From NCBI RefSeq assembly GCF_900114645.1, contig NZ_FOTR01000005.1:124001-188000 (forward strand): a stretch of 64,000 nucleotides of DNA, read 5' to 3'. Shown here piece by piece: positions 1-9,334 of this stretch. A program made the translations under genes and the position numbers. The notes beneath the pieces were generated by a model that was not told where the DNA came from, did not search any database, and saw only the letters and a list, made by a program, of their open reading frames with translations. The stretch is from Gracilibacillus orientalis (lineage in GTDB: Bacteria; Bacillota; Bacilli; Bacillales; Amphibacillaceae). Position 1 is the stretch's first letter. The number at the start of each line of letters is the position of its first letter.

Positions 1-1
1 T

Positions 2-649
2 GTTCCATGTGATCATCTAATTAAAACAAATGCATTAACGTTGGATCAAAGTGCTATCTTAGAGCCATTAAGTATTGGAGCCCATGCGGTGAGACGATCT
101 GATATGCAAAAAGGTGATTTTGCCCTTGTGATTGGTGCGGGTCCGATTGGATTAGGAGTTATGCAGGCTACTAAGCAAAAAGGTGCTAAAGTAATTGCAA
201 TGGATATGAACGAAGAACGATTAGCTTTTTCCGCACAGTGGGCCAATGTAGACTATTCTATAAATGTATTAAACGATCCTGTTGAGCAACTTATGAATAT
301 TACAAATGGTGATATGCCAAGCATTGTTTATGATGCAACTGGAAACAGTAAATCCATGATGGATGCTTTCCAATATCCAGCCAATGGAGGGAAATTAGTA
401 TATGTAGGGTTAGTTAAATCGGAGATCACTTTTTCTGATCCGCTATTCCATTCTAAGGAACTAACATTAATGGCGAGTAGAAATGCTACTAAAGAAGATT
501 TTGATTTTGTGATAAATTCTATTGAAAATGGTTTCATTGATGAAAAGAGTTTTATCACGCACCGATCGACATTTGATGACCTCCCAAATGAATTCGAAAA
601 TTGGTTAAAACCAGAGAATGGTGTAGTGAAAGCGATGATTGAGATATAA
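2..649 (+). CDS. Zinc-type (MDR) alcohol dehydrogenase, 3' part; sugar-acid dehydrogenase candidate
   Basis: The gene enters from outside the window; the frame is open back to base 2 and the visible part is about 215 residues with no start codon. It is the C-terminal half of a medium-chain dehydrogenase: the hinge EPLSIGAHAV, then a Rossmann fold with VIGAGPIGLG, a ribose-binding Asp (AMDMNEER), and a late FHSKELTLMASRNATKEDF block. That block is typical of the sugar-acid branch (L-galactonate 5-dehydrogenase LgoD/YjjN, RspB, L-idonate dehydrogenase). The zinc ligands lie in the missing N-terminal half. It is followed 60 bases later by a lactonase and an aldo/keto reductase, so oxidation of L-galactonate (or a related acid) is the best guess from context. 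Exact substrate is inference. Confidence 0.85.
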   Translation, partial: VPCDHLIKTNALTLDQSAILEPLSIGAHAVRRSDMQKGDFALVIGAGPIGLGVMQATKQKGAKVIAMDMNEERLAFSAQWANVDYSINVLNDPVEQLMNITNGDMPSIVYDATGNSKSMMDAFQYPANGGKLVYVGLVKSEITFSDPLFHSKELTLMASRNATKEDFDFVINSIENGFIDEKSFITHRSTFDDLPNEFENWLKPENGVVKAMIEI

Positions 650-709
650 TTATAAATTAAGCATTTTGAAATCTATATTAATTTGAAAAAGTGGTAAGGT
701 GGTGAAGAG

Positions 710-1543
710 GTGCGAATTGATGCACATCAGCATTATTGGAAGATAAGCAGGGAGGATTATGGTTGGATTACTCCAGATATTCCTACACTATATCGTGATT
801 TTCTCGAAGAGGATTTAATTGAACACCTGAAAAAGTCAGGGATAGACAAAACAATTGTTGTTCAGGCTGCTCCGACTATTGAGGAAACTGAATTCATTCT
901 CTCACTAAGTAACCATTCAGAATCGATAGTTGGTGTAGTAGGCTGGATTGATATTGATCACCCGTCATATAAAGAACAACTCGAGATTTTCAGAAGGCAT
1001 CCAAAATTCGTTGGAATTCGCATTATGATTCAAGATATGTCCAATGAAAAGGTAATTCTAAGTGGAAAATTCTTGGAAGCATTCTCTTATTTTGAGGAGA
1101 TAGATCTGCCGGTAGATCTTTTAGTTACTTCTAGTCAGCTTCCAACAGTATGTGAATTATTAAAACGTGTAAAGATAAGAGGAGTAATCGATCATATTGC
1201 TAAACCAGAAATTGAAAAGAGGAAGTTAGAACCCTGGAAAACACAAATGGCTGAAATCGCCAGTTATCAGAATATCTATTGTAAGCTATCTGGAATGGTT
1301 ACCGAAGCAAATCATGATAACTGGATAACTAAGGATATGATTCCTTATGTACATCATATTGTAGAGGTGTTTGGGATTCATCGCATTATGTATGGTAGTG
1401 ATTGGCCTGTTTGTTTATTAGCAGCTAGCTATGACCTGGTATACCGATCATTGAACGATGCTCTCCCTCAAGATGTTACCAAAGTAGATAAGGAATTGAT
1501 TTTTGGCCAAAACACAATCGACTTTTACAAATTAAATATTTAA
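710..1543 (+). CDS. Amidohydrolase-2 family sugar lactonase (L-fucono/L-galactono-lactonase type)
   Basis: A 277-residue TIM-barrel metal hydrolase of the amidohydrolase 2 family. Visible metal-site motifs are DAHQHYW at the N-terminus (HxH), the DHIAKPE strand and GSDWPV near the C-terminus (metal-binding Asp). Family members next to an aldo/keto reductase hydrolyse L-fucono-, L-rhamnono- or L-galactono-1,4-lactone to the open acid in the cytoplasm. The GTG start is chosen because AAGGTGGTG lies just upstream and the protein then begins directly with MRIDAHQH. The next gene starts 16 bases after the stop, so the two are co-transcribed. Which lactone is used cannot be read from the sequence; the pathway assignment rests on neighbours. 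Confidence 0.85.
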   Translation: MRIDAHQHYWKISREDYGWITPDIPTLYRDFLEEDLIEHLKKSGIDKTIVVQAAPTIEETEFILSLSNHSESIVGVVGWIDIDHPSYKEQLEIFRRHPKFVGIRIMIQDMSNEKVILSGKFLEAFSYFEEIDLPVDLLVTSSQLPTVCELLKRVKIRGVIDHIAKPEIEKRKLEPWKTQMAEIASYQNIYCKLSGMVTEANHDNWITKDMIPYVHHIVEVFGIHRIMYGSDWPVCLLAASYDLVYRSLNDALPQDVTKVDKELIFGQNTIDFYKLNI

Positions 1544-1559
1544 AAGAGGAGGAATAATT

Positions 1560-2495
1560 TTGAAATATAGAAAACTGGGGCAAACCGGATTAGATGTTTC
1601 AGTACTTAGCTATGGAGCATCATCATTAGGATCTGTTTTTAGGGAAATCAATGAAACGGAAGGAATTAAGACTGTACATGCAGCCATTGATCAAGGTATA
1701 AATTTAATGGACGTTTCACCGTACTATGGTTTAACAAAAGCAGAAACGGTTTTAGGTAAGGCATTGGCTAATATTCCTCGTGACAAATATATCCTTTCTA
1801 CAAAAGCTGGTAGATTTGGTGCAGATGATTTTGATTTCTCTAAGAAAACAATAGCTAAAAGTTTAGATGAGAGTCTACAAAGGCTAGGGACAGATTATGT
1901 AGATATCTTATATTTACATGATATAGAGTTTGGTTCATATGACCAAGTAATAGAGGAAGGTATCCCTGCTTTAGAAGAACTAAAAAAGCAAGGGAAAATT
2001 CGCTTCTTGGGTGTATCTGGATTGCCACTTATTATTTTTGAGAAAGTACTTGAAAAAGTAGATTTAGACGTGATCCTTTCCTATTGTCATTATTCTCTAA
2101 ATGATACATCTCTTCTATCCCAACTACCTTTATTAGAAGAAAAACAGGTAGGATTAGTAAATGCTTCACCATTGTCTATGGGCTTGTTAAATTCACGTGA
2201 CGTTGCTAGCTGGCATCCAGCGGATAAGGAAACACAGGAGCTATGTTTGAAAGCAGCCGAGTATTGTGAAGCACATGGTTACGATCTTGCTAAATTAGCG
2301 ATTCAGTATTCAACTAGGAATGAATCAATTCCCACTACATTAGTTAGCACAGCAAGTGTAAAAAACATAACAAAAAATATAAATTGGACGGATGAACCAA
2401 TAGATAAGGATATTTTAGCGGGAGTTCTTGATATTCTCCAACCTATTCATAATAAGACCTGGCAAAGTGGTAATGCAGAGTGGAATGAAAGGTAA
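1560..2495 (+). CDS. Aldo/keto reductase, L-galactose/L-fucose 1-dehydrogenase type
   Basis: A 311-residue aldo/keto reductase. The catalytic tetrad is visible: Asp and Tyr in MDVSPYYG, Lys in STKAGRF and His in LYLHDIEF. The N-terminus KYRKLGQTGLDVSVLSYGASSLG matches the subgroup that contains plant L-galactose dehydrogenase and bacterial L-fucose/D-threo-aldose 1-dehydrogenases, which oxidise the free sugar to its lactone. The start is TTG, with AGAGGAGG eight bases upstream. With the preceding lactonase and dehydrogenase it makes a three-step non-phosphorylative oxidation route fed by the GH95 enzyme downstream. L-galactose and L-fucose differ only at C6, so substrate choice is unresolved. 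Confidence 0.85.
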   Translation: MKYRKLGQTGLDVSVLSYGASSLGSVFREINETEGIKTVHAAIDQGINLMDVSPYYGLTKAETVLGKALANIPRDKYILSTKAGRFGADDFDFSKKTIAKSLDESLQRLGTDYVDILYLHDIEFGSYDQVIEEGIPALEELKKQGKIRFLGVSGLPLIIFEKVLEKVDLDVILSYCHYSLNDTSLLSQLPLLEEKQVGLVNASPLSMGLLNSRDVASWHPADKETQELCLKAAEYCEAHGYDLAKLAIQYSTRNESIPTTLVSTASVKNITKNINWTDEPIDKDILAGVLDILQPIHNKTWQSGNAEWNER

Positions 2496-2830
2496 TAGTT
2501 ATTTTTATAGTTTTACATTTAACCTAGCGATGAGTGAAATCCAAAAGAATATATGGTTTAAAAGTGGGAATATGATACTCCATAATGCTTTTATCTTTGC
2601 AATACCTGTTTGGAAAGAAAAAATGCTAGAACCGCTCTAGTTACGGAATATCGTAATAGTCTTTTTACTACGTTTTTCATAAATGTTACTAAACCTCCAC
2701 AGTTTAAATTGATCGAAAGAAGATGCAGTAAAAGCTATCAACATTAACTTGCTGACCCCACTAAAGAAAACGATTACATTGAGATCGAACATATTTATAA
2801 TGATGACGATAAAAAGGGAACAAAGTGAAA
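2496..2830 (+). pseudogene. Possible decayed coding remnant between the sugar-oxidation genes and GH95
   Basis: This is the 3' part of a 430-base gap without an intact gene. Translation gives protein-like fragments in shifting frames: one containing ILHNAFIFAIPVWKEKMLEP ending near 2640, then TEYRNSLFTTFF near 2643 onwards, then LADPTKENDYIEIEHIYN near 2750-2826, separated by stops. This looks like an old gene broken by frameshifts and stops, but I do not recognise the family. Chance reading frames are possible, so confidence is low. The last ~100 bases before GH95 probably hold that gene's promoter; I saw no clear -35/-10 pair. Confidence 0.3.
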
Positions 2831-2928
2831 TTCTTTTTCAAGTTAATATGATCAGATAAAGATTTCATGTCACAAAAATACGTCTTAATTGTAAAATTCC
2901 AACGTTAAATTAAGAAAGGAGATGTATC

Positions 2929-5178
2929 ATGAAAAATTTAAACAGACACCTTTGGTATAAACAACCAGCAAAGGAATGGAATGAAGCTTTACCAATAGGA
3001 AATGGCAGATTAGGTGGAATGGTTTTTGGTCGGGTTCATAAGGAACGAGTGCAATTAAATGAGGATTCAGTTTGGTACGGGGGGCCGAGAGATCGAAATA
3101 ATCCAGATGCACTAGCGCACTTACCTCAAATTAGAAAGTTATTATCTGATGGAAGATTAAAAGAAGCGGAAGATTTAGCAGCGTTGGCCTTTACAGGTAC
3201 TCCGGAAACACAACGCCATTATGAGCCGCTAGGTGATCTTTTAATAAATATGAATCACAATGAAACAGAGACATCTAATTATTCTAGAGAGTTAGATTTG
3301 GATAATGCTATTACGAAGGTGCAATATACTATAGGCGATGTCGCGTTTAACCGAGAGACATTTTCCAGCTATCCAGACCAGGTGATGGTGATCCGTCTAA
3401 CTGCCTCTGAAGAGAACTCTATTTCATTTCGTACCTTGCTAGATCGAGGAAACGCAAGAAACTACGATGAACTCGAATCTATATCAAACAATTCAATAGT
3501 CATGCGAGGAGAAACGGGTGGAAAAGATGGTATAGTTTTTCGATGTGCAATAAAGGCAATACTTGACAAAGGTTCAGTCAAAACTCTTGGAAATCATTTA
3601 ATCGTTGAAAAAGCAGATGCAGTAACATTGATTTTAGCAGCAGCTACATCATACCGTTATGATGACCCGGAGCGTCAATGTTTAAAAAGTGTTGAGCATG
3701 TATCAGGAAAGGCGTACCAAGAGTTACGACAGAATCATGTGGAAGATTATCAGAAATTATTTAATAGAGTAAATTTAAACTTAGGTCACGATAATGGAGA
3801 TAATTCAGATTTGGCTACAGATCAACGTTTAGATTTAGTGAAAGAAGGTAAAGAGGATCTATCATTAATTAGCACGTATTTTCAGTTTGGGCGTTATTTA
3901 CTCATTTCTTCTAGTCGACCTAATTCGTTACCAGCTACATTGCAGGGGATTTGGAACGAGAAAATGCTGCCACCTTGGGACAGTAAGTTTACTATCAATA
4001 TCAATGCTCAGATGAATTATTGGCCAGCAGAGGTCTGTAATCTATCTGAATGCCATGATCCGTTATTTGAACATATTGAAAAAATAAAGAAAAATGGTAA
4101 AAAAACTGCGGAAAGTATGTACGGATGTCGAGGATTTACTGCGCATCATAATACTGATATATGGGGAGACAGCGCACCTCAAGACATTTATATGCCAGCA
4201 ACTATTTGGCCAATGGGTGCCGCATGGTTATGTTTACACTTGTGGGAGCACTTTGAATTTACACGTAATGTGAAATTCTTGGGGAAATCATACGATACTT
4301 TAAAAGAAGCAGCTTTATTTTTTGTTGATTTTTTAATAGAAAATGAAGATGGACTGTTAATAACAACTCCTTCTGTATCACCTGAGAATACGTACATTTT
4401 ACCAAATGGTGAAAAGGGAACATTATGTGAAGGCCCATCAATGGATAGCCAAATCATATTTGCTCTCTTTACAAGCTGTATTGATGCTAGTGAAATTTTA
4501 GACGTGGATCAAAAGTTTCGACAGCAATTGCTCGAATTAAGAGAGAAATTACCAAAACCAAAAATCGGAAAACATGGTCAAATTCAAGAATGGCTAGAAG
4601 ATTATGATGAAGAAGAGCCAGGTCACCGACATATTTCACATTTGTTTGCGTTGTATCCTGGAAAACAAATATCACCAAGCACTACACCGAATCTAGTAAA
4701 AGCAGCAAAAGTAACACTAGAAAGAAGGCTACAATCTGGTGGAGGTCATACTGGATGGAGTCGTGCCTGGATTATTAATATGTGGGCCCGTTTAGAAGAG
4801 GGTGAACTAGCTTACCAGCATATTCTTGAATTGCTTAAGTCATCTACCTTACCAAACTTATTTGATAACCATCCTCCGTTTCAAATCGATGGAAATTTTG
4901 GTGGAACAGCAGGTATTGCAGAACTGTTGCTTCAAAGTCACACTGGTGAGTTACATATACTCCCAGCACTACCTAATGAATGGACGACTGGGCAAGTAAG
5001 TGGACTAAAAGCAAGAGGTGGATTCGAAGTGGACTTATCTTGGGATAAGGGTGAATTGAAAGAAGCAGTTATTCATTCATTAGAAGGAGAAAAATGTGTA
5101 GTCTTATTTAATAATGAAAGAACAGAGTTTGAAACGAAGGTTGGCAACACCTATCCGTTAGTATTTAACAAAGAGTAA
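2929..5178 (+). CDS. Glycoside hydrolase family 95 (alpha-L-galactosidase/alpha-L-fucosidase)
   Basis: A 749-residue GH95 enzyme without signal peptide, hence cytoplasmic. The N-terminal beta-sandwich opens with ALPIGNGRLGGMVFG and LNEDSVWYGGPRD, followed by an (alpha/alpha)6 barrel and C-terminal sandwich. Catalytic positions are visible: the NIN pair (Asn357, Asn359) that activates water with Asp654 (QIDGNFGG), and the general acid Glu486 (SVSPENTY). Two residues before the Asn pair is Thr355. From memory, the Bifidobacterium fucosidase AfcA has His there (His419) and the Bacteroides alpha-L-galactosidase BACOVA_03438 has Thr, which would favour L-galactose. RBS AGAAAGGAG precedes the ATG. 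It acts with the upstream oxidation genes and the downstream GH43 and GH31. Confidence 0.92.
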   Translation: MKNLNRHLWYKQPAKEWNEALPIGNGRLGGMVFGRVHKERVQLNEDSVWYGGPRDRNNPDALAHLPQIRKLLSDGRLKEAEDLAALAFTGTPETQRHYEPLGDLLINMNHNETETSNYSRELDLDNAITKVQYTIGDVAFNRETFSSYPDQVMVIRLTASEENSISFRTLLDRGNARNYDELESISNNSIVMRGETGGKDGIVFRCAIKAILDKGSVKTLGNHLIVEKADAVTLILAAATSYRYDDPERQCLKSVEHVSGKAYQELRQNHVEDYQKLFNRVNLNLGHDNGDNSDLATDQRLDLVKEGKEDLSLISTYFQFGRYLLISSSRPNSLPATLQGIWNEKMLPPWDSKFTININAQMNYWPAEVCNLSECHDPLFEHIEKIKKNGKKTAESMYGCRGFTAHHNTDIWGDSAPQDIYMPATIWPMGAAWLCLHLWEHFEFTRNVKFLGKSYDTLKEAALFFVDFLIENEDGLLITTPSVSPENTYILPNGEKGTLCEGPSMDSQIIFALFTSCIDASEILDVDQKFRQQLLELREKLPKPKIGKHGQIQEWLEDYDEEEPGHRHISHLFALYPGKQISPSTTPNLVKAAKVTLERRLQSGGGHTGWSRAWIINMWARLEEGELAYQHILELLKSSTLPNLFDNHPPFQIDGNFGGTAGIAELLLQSHTGELHILPALPNEWTTGQVSGLKARGGFEVDLSWDKGELKEAVIHSLEGEKCVVLFNNERTEFETKVGNTYPLVFNKE

Positions 5179-5242
5179 TATACTTTATGAGTAAAAAGGT
5201 TAAAGGTTATTAAAAAAATATGATAGAAAATGGGGAATTAAG

Positions 5243-6661
5243 ATGCAAACACTGAAAGAACAAGCAGTAAATCCATATCTACCATCGTGGGAGTATATAC
5301 CAGATGCAGAACCTTATGTTTTCAATGATAGAGTCTATATTTATGGATCACATGATCGTTTTAATGGGCATGCTTATTGTTTAAATGATTATGTGTGCTG
5401 GTCTGCACCTGTAAATGATTTAACAGACTGGCGTTATGAAGGTGTGATATACAATAAAAACGATGATCCATTAAATCATGCAATAAATATGTGTCTTTAT
5501 GCACCAGATGTTACAGTAGGCCCCGACGGACGGTATTATTTGTATTATGTACTGGATAAAGTCTCCGTAGTATCTGTGGCAGTATGTGATGATCCTGCTG
5601 GAAAGTACGAATTTTATGGTTATGTTCAGGATAAAGATGGCGGTCGTTTAGGAGAAAGAGATGGGGACGAGCCGCAATTTGATCCTGGTGTTTTGACTGA
5701 AGGAGATAAAACGTATCTTTACACCGGTTTTTGTGCTATTGGTGATACATCAAGAAGTGGTACTATGGCGACGGTATTGGGACCAGATATGCTTACCATT
5801 ATGGAAGAGACGGTAACAATTACACCAAGTGAACCATTTAGTAAAGGTAGTAGTTTTGAAGGTCATGAGTTTTTTGAGGCGCCTTCCATGAGGAAAATAG
5901 GAGATACTTATTATCTCATCTATTCTTCTATTGTCATGCATGAGCTGTGTTACGCTACTAGCAAACATCCGACAAAAGGTTTTGAATACGAAGGAGTTAT
6001 TGTAAGTAATAACGACATGCATATTGATTCTTATAAACCTGCGAACAAGCCTATGTACTATGGAGGGAATAATCATGGCAGCATAATTGAAATTGAGAAT
6101 AAGTGGTATATTTTTTATCATCGCCATACCAATGGTTCCAATTTCAGTCGTCAAGGATGTATCGAACCAATAGAAATTCTAGCAGATGGTACGATTCCTC
6201 AGGTAGAGATGACATCATGTGGTGCTAATGGCAAGCCGCTTATCGGACGTGGAGAGTATCCTGCATATCTAGCATGTAATCTTTTTTGTGATGACGAGGC
6301 AATGTATACAGGTGATCTCTGGATGGACACTCAATTCCCTAAACTTACACAGGATGGAAAAGATGAAGATGAAGAAATAGGGTATATTGCCAATATGACT
6401 GAGTCTGCAACAGCTGGCTTTAAATACTTTGACTGCCAAGGAATAACAAAAATAAAAATTAAGGTGAGAGGATATTGTAATGGTGCTTTTGAAGTAAAAA
6501 CATCTTGGAACGGGCCAGCATTAGTCAAATTGCCAGTTAAGTTTACTAATGTATGGACAGAATATTCATCTGCTATCAAGATTCCCAATGGTATTCAAGC
6601 ATTGTATATTTCATACTCAGGTAATGGTCGAGCAAATCTAGCTTCTTTTACGTTGGAATAA
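5243..6661 (+). CDS. Glycoside hydrolase family 43 with C-terminal CBM6-like domain
   Basis: A 472-residue five-bladed beta-propeller glycosidase of family 43. Candidate catalytic residues are Asp21 (PDAEPYVF, base), Asp89 (APDVTVGPDG, pKa modulator) and Glu212 (GHEFFEAPSM, acid). After about residue 330 a beta-sandwich resembling carbohydrate-binding module 6 follows, ending with NLASFTLE. There is no signal peptide, so it works on imported oligosaccharides. Family activities are beta-xylosidase and alpha-L-arabinofuranosidase; arabinoxylan trimming fits the locus, but which bond is cut is not decidable here. It lies 64 bases after GH95 with a GGGGAATTAAG spacing to ATG and is probably in the same transcript. 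Confidence 0.88.
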   Translation: MQTLKEQAVNPYLPSWEYIPDAEPYVFNDRVYIYGSHDRFNGHAYCLNDYVCWSAPVNDLTDWRYEGVIYNKNDDPLNHAINMCLYAPDVTVGPDGRYYLYYVLDKVSVVSVAVCDDPAGKYEFYGYVQDKDGGRLGERDGDEPQFDPGVLTEGDKTYLYTGFCAIGDTSRSGTMATVLGPDMLTIMEETVTITPSEPFSKGSSFEGHEFFEAPSMRKIGDTYYLIYSSIVMHELCYATSKHPTKGFEYEGVIVSNNDMHIDSYKPANKPMYYGGNNHGSIIEIENKWYIFYHRHTNGSNFSRQGCIEPIEILADGTIPQVEMTSCGANGKPLIGRGEYPAYLACNLFCDDEAMYTGDLWMDTQFPKLTQDGKDEDEEIGYIANMTESATAGFKYFDCQGITKIKIKVRGYCNGAFEVKTSWNGPALVKLPVKFTNVWTEYSSAIKIPNGIQALYISYSGNGRANLASFTLE

Positions 6662-6784
6662 ATAGCTAATTAAAATTGGTATCCTGCATATTTTCTCTGG
6701 GTACTTAACCTGAAATCTAAGAGTTTTTTTTATAACCCCAAAAAATAAATAATTATACCAAATCACGAAAGGTAGGTAAGCGTA

Positions 6785-9202
6785 GTGGAAGTAGTAAACT
6801 ATATTCAACAGAAAGATCATTTGTTATTGGAAGGCAGAACGGGTTTAATGAAAATAATTCCCTACACGAAGTCTATCATTCGTATACGTTATACTCTAGA
6901 GAACCAATTTAGTGAAGAGGAAAGCTTTTTTGTAGAGCCAGATACCCAAAAAAACATGGAGTATTCTGTAGAGGAAAAAGAAAATACTATTATATTTTCT
7001 ACAAGAAAGGTCCACATTCATATTAATAAAAATAACGCTGCCTTTACTTATAAAGACGCTTCTGGAAAACTTTTAACAAAGGAGCCGAAGCGGGGTGGCA
7101 AAACGCTGCTGCCAACCGAAGTCCTTAAACCTGTTTATGATGATAATACAGAGATAGAAAATTCGCAAAATGTAGATGGTGCTCGTGCTAAAGCTGTTCC
7201 GATAAAACATGTGGTAGATCGCATGGCTTATCAAACTAAACTTGAATTTGAATGGGCTAATGAGGAAGCGCTTTATGGTTTAGGTTCACACGAAGAAGGT
7301 GTTCTTAACTTAAGAGGGACCCATCAATATCTGTATCAACAAAATATGAAAGCAGTTGTACCTGTATTGGTTTCGACAAGAGGGTATGGGATTATCGTCG
7401 ATAGTTATTCGACGATGAAGTTCCATGATGATATACATGGTTCCTATATTTGGACCGACGTGGATAGTGAAATGGACTATTATTTTGTTTATGGCCCTGA
7501 GTTTGATCAGGTTGTAAAAAGTTATCGTTATCTCACAGGAAAAGCACCACTTTTACCAAAATGGGCCTTTGGATATGTACAATCGAAAGAACGGTATAAA
7601 TCGCAAGAAGAATTGATCTCGATCATCAAAGAATATCGCCAACGACAGATTCCTCTGGATTTAATTGTACTAGATTGGCGGTCTTGGACCGGAGAACTTT
7701 GGGGTCAAAAATCCTTTGACCCGGATAGATTCCCAAATCCAACCGAAATGATGGAGGAGATTCATAAGTTGAATGCTAAATTAATGGTATCAATTTGGCC
7801 GATTATGAGTAATGATGGACCAAACCATATAGAAATGAAACAAAAAGGTTATTTACTGGGAAATCAAGCGAACTATGATGCCTTTAATAAGGAGGCGCGT
7901 AACCTGTATTGGAAGCAAGCAAATGAAGGGATATTTTCACATGGTACAGATGCCTGGTGGTGTGATTGTACGGAACCCTTCGAAGCTGATTGGGTGGGAG
8001 AAATCAAACCGGAGCCGGAAGAGCGCCTTTTCATCAATACGCAAGAAGCAAAAAAATATTTAGACCCGGCTTATATTAATGCCTATTCGCTTCTCCATTC
8101 AAAAGGTCTCTATGAAAATCAACGACAGACTACGGAAAGTAAACGTGTGGTTAATTTAACGCGTTCATCATATGCTGGGCAACAAAAATACAGTGCCATT
8201 ACTTGGTCTGGTGATATTGCTGCTAATTGGAAGACGTTACGCAACCAAATTGCAGATGGCTTAAACATGTGTGTTACTGGCATACCATATTGGACACTAG
8301 ATATCGGTGCCTTCTTCGTATCAGATAGGGAGCAGTGGTTCTGGAATGGTGACTACCAAGAGGGGTGTGAGGATTTAGGCTATCGTGAGCTTTATGTTCG
8401 ATGGTTACAATACGGGGTTTTTTTACCGATGTTTCGCTCTCATGGTGCAGATACGCCAAGAGAGGTATGGCGATTTGGTGAACCGGATACACCATTCTAC
8501 GATACGTTGGTAAAATATATTAAGCTTAGATATCGTCTCATGCCTTATATTTATTCAGTTGCTGGTTGGGTCACGCACGAAGATTATACAATGATGCGTA
8601 CATTAGCTTTTGATTTTAGAAATGACTCGAACACCTATGATATAAAAGATCAATATATGTTCGGTCCATCATTTCTTGTTAACCCTGTAACAGATCCGAT
8701 GTATTATGAAAGTGGTTCTGTAGAATTGGAAGTGGTACCTAAAAAACGATCGGTCTATCTCCCGGCTGGTACTGATTGGTATAATTTTTGGACGAATCAA
8801 CGCCTCCTTGGTGGACAAACCATTGAAGCAGATGCTGATCTTGAAACCATGCCACTATATGTTCGGGCTGGCGCTATTGTACCAATTGGTCCTACTATTC
8901 AGTATACATCTGAAGAAACAAACCTCCCTATAGAAATACATGTTTATAAAGGGAACAATGGGAGTTTTTTGTGGTACGACGATGAAGGAGATAGCTATAA
9001 TTACGAAAAGGGAGCATATGCCACAATACCGATTCGTTGGGAGGAGCAAAACAATCTTCTAGTCATAGAAAATCGTCAAGGTACTTATCCTGGTATGAAA
9101 ACGTCGATGGAATTAGTGCTGATTATTGTTAGTGGTGAGGGAGAGAATATCGATCAAAGGAAGATATGGTATACCGGAGAGCAGACAATCATTAATTTTT
9201 AA
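6785..9202 (+). CDS. Glycoside hydrolase family 31 (alpha-xylosidase-like)
   Basis: An 805-residue GH31 enzyme. The nucleophile is Asp394 in WWCDCTEPF and the acid/base is Asp477 in TWSGDIAANW; other family blocks are VLDWRSWTGELWG, the FRSHGADTPREVW barrel segment and a C-terminal WYDDEGDSYNYEKG sandwich. It has no signal peptide. In gene clusters with GH43 and GH95, GH31 members are commonly alpha-D-xylosidases acting on xyloglucan or complex xylan side chains; that reading is contextual. Start is GTG behind AGGTAGGTAAG. It sits 123 bases after GH43, without an obvious terminator between them. Confidence 0.9.
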   Translation: MEVVNYIQQKDHLLLEGRTGLMKIIPYTKSIIRIRYTLENQFSEEESFFVEPDTQKNMEYSVEEKENTIIFSTRKVHIHINKNNAAFTYKDASGKLLTKEPKRGGKTLLPTEVLKPVYDDNTEIENSQNVDGARAKAVPIKHVVDRMAYQTKLEFEWANEEALYGLGSHEEGVLNLRGTHQYLYQQNMKAVVPVLVSTRGYGIIVDSYSTMKFHDDIHGSYIWTDVDSEMDYYFVYGPEFDQVVKSYRYLTGKAPLLPKWAFGYVQSKERYKSQEELISIIKEYRQRQIPLDLIVLDWRSWTGELWGQKSFDPDRFPNPTEMMEEIHKLNAKLMVSIWPIMSNDGPNHIEMKQKGYLLGNQANYDAFNKEARNLYWKQANEGIFSHGTDAWWCDCTEPFEADWVGEIKPEPEERLFINTQEAKKYLDPAYINAYSLLHSKGLYENQRQTTESKRVVNLTRSSYAGQQKYSAITWSGDIAANWKTLRNQIADGLNMCVTGIPYWTLDIGAFFVSDREQWFWNGDYQEGCEDLGYRELYVRWLQYGVFLPMFRSHGADTPREVWRFGEPDTPFYDTLVKYIKLRYRLMPYIYSVAGWVTHEDYTMMRTLAFDFRNDSNTYDIKDQYMFGPSFLVNPVTDPMYYESGSVELEVVPKKRSVYLPAGTDWYNFWTNQRLLGGQTIEADADLETMPLYVRAGAIVPIGPTIQYTSEETNLPIEIHVYKGNNGSFLWYDDEGDSYNYEKGAYATIPIRWEEQNNLLVIENRQGTYPGMKTSMELVLIIVSGEGENIDQRKIWYTGEQTIINF

Positions 9203-9334
9203 TGTGAGAAAATAGAAATTTTATGTTAATAAATTCCAGTCATCTGCACATTTATAATAAATAAGATTAAGTTACACAACAGAAGTATGTTAGAAGTTCG
9301 GCAATACTTTGAATTTCTTTGAGGAGGTACCAAT

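Noticed and set aside
2428-2640. 70-codon frame overlapping the end of the aldo/keto reductase
   Set aside because: The first half is only an alternate frame of the reductase; the rest was listed as a possible pseudogene fragment, not an intact gene.
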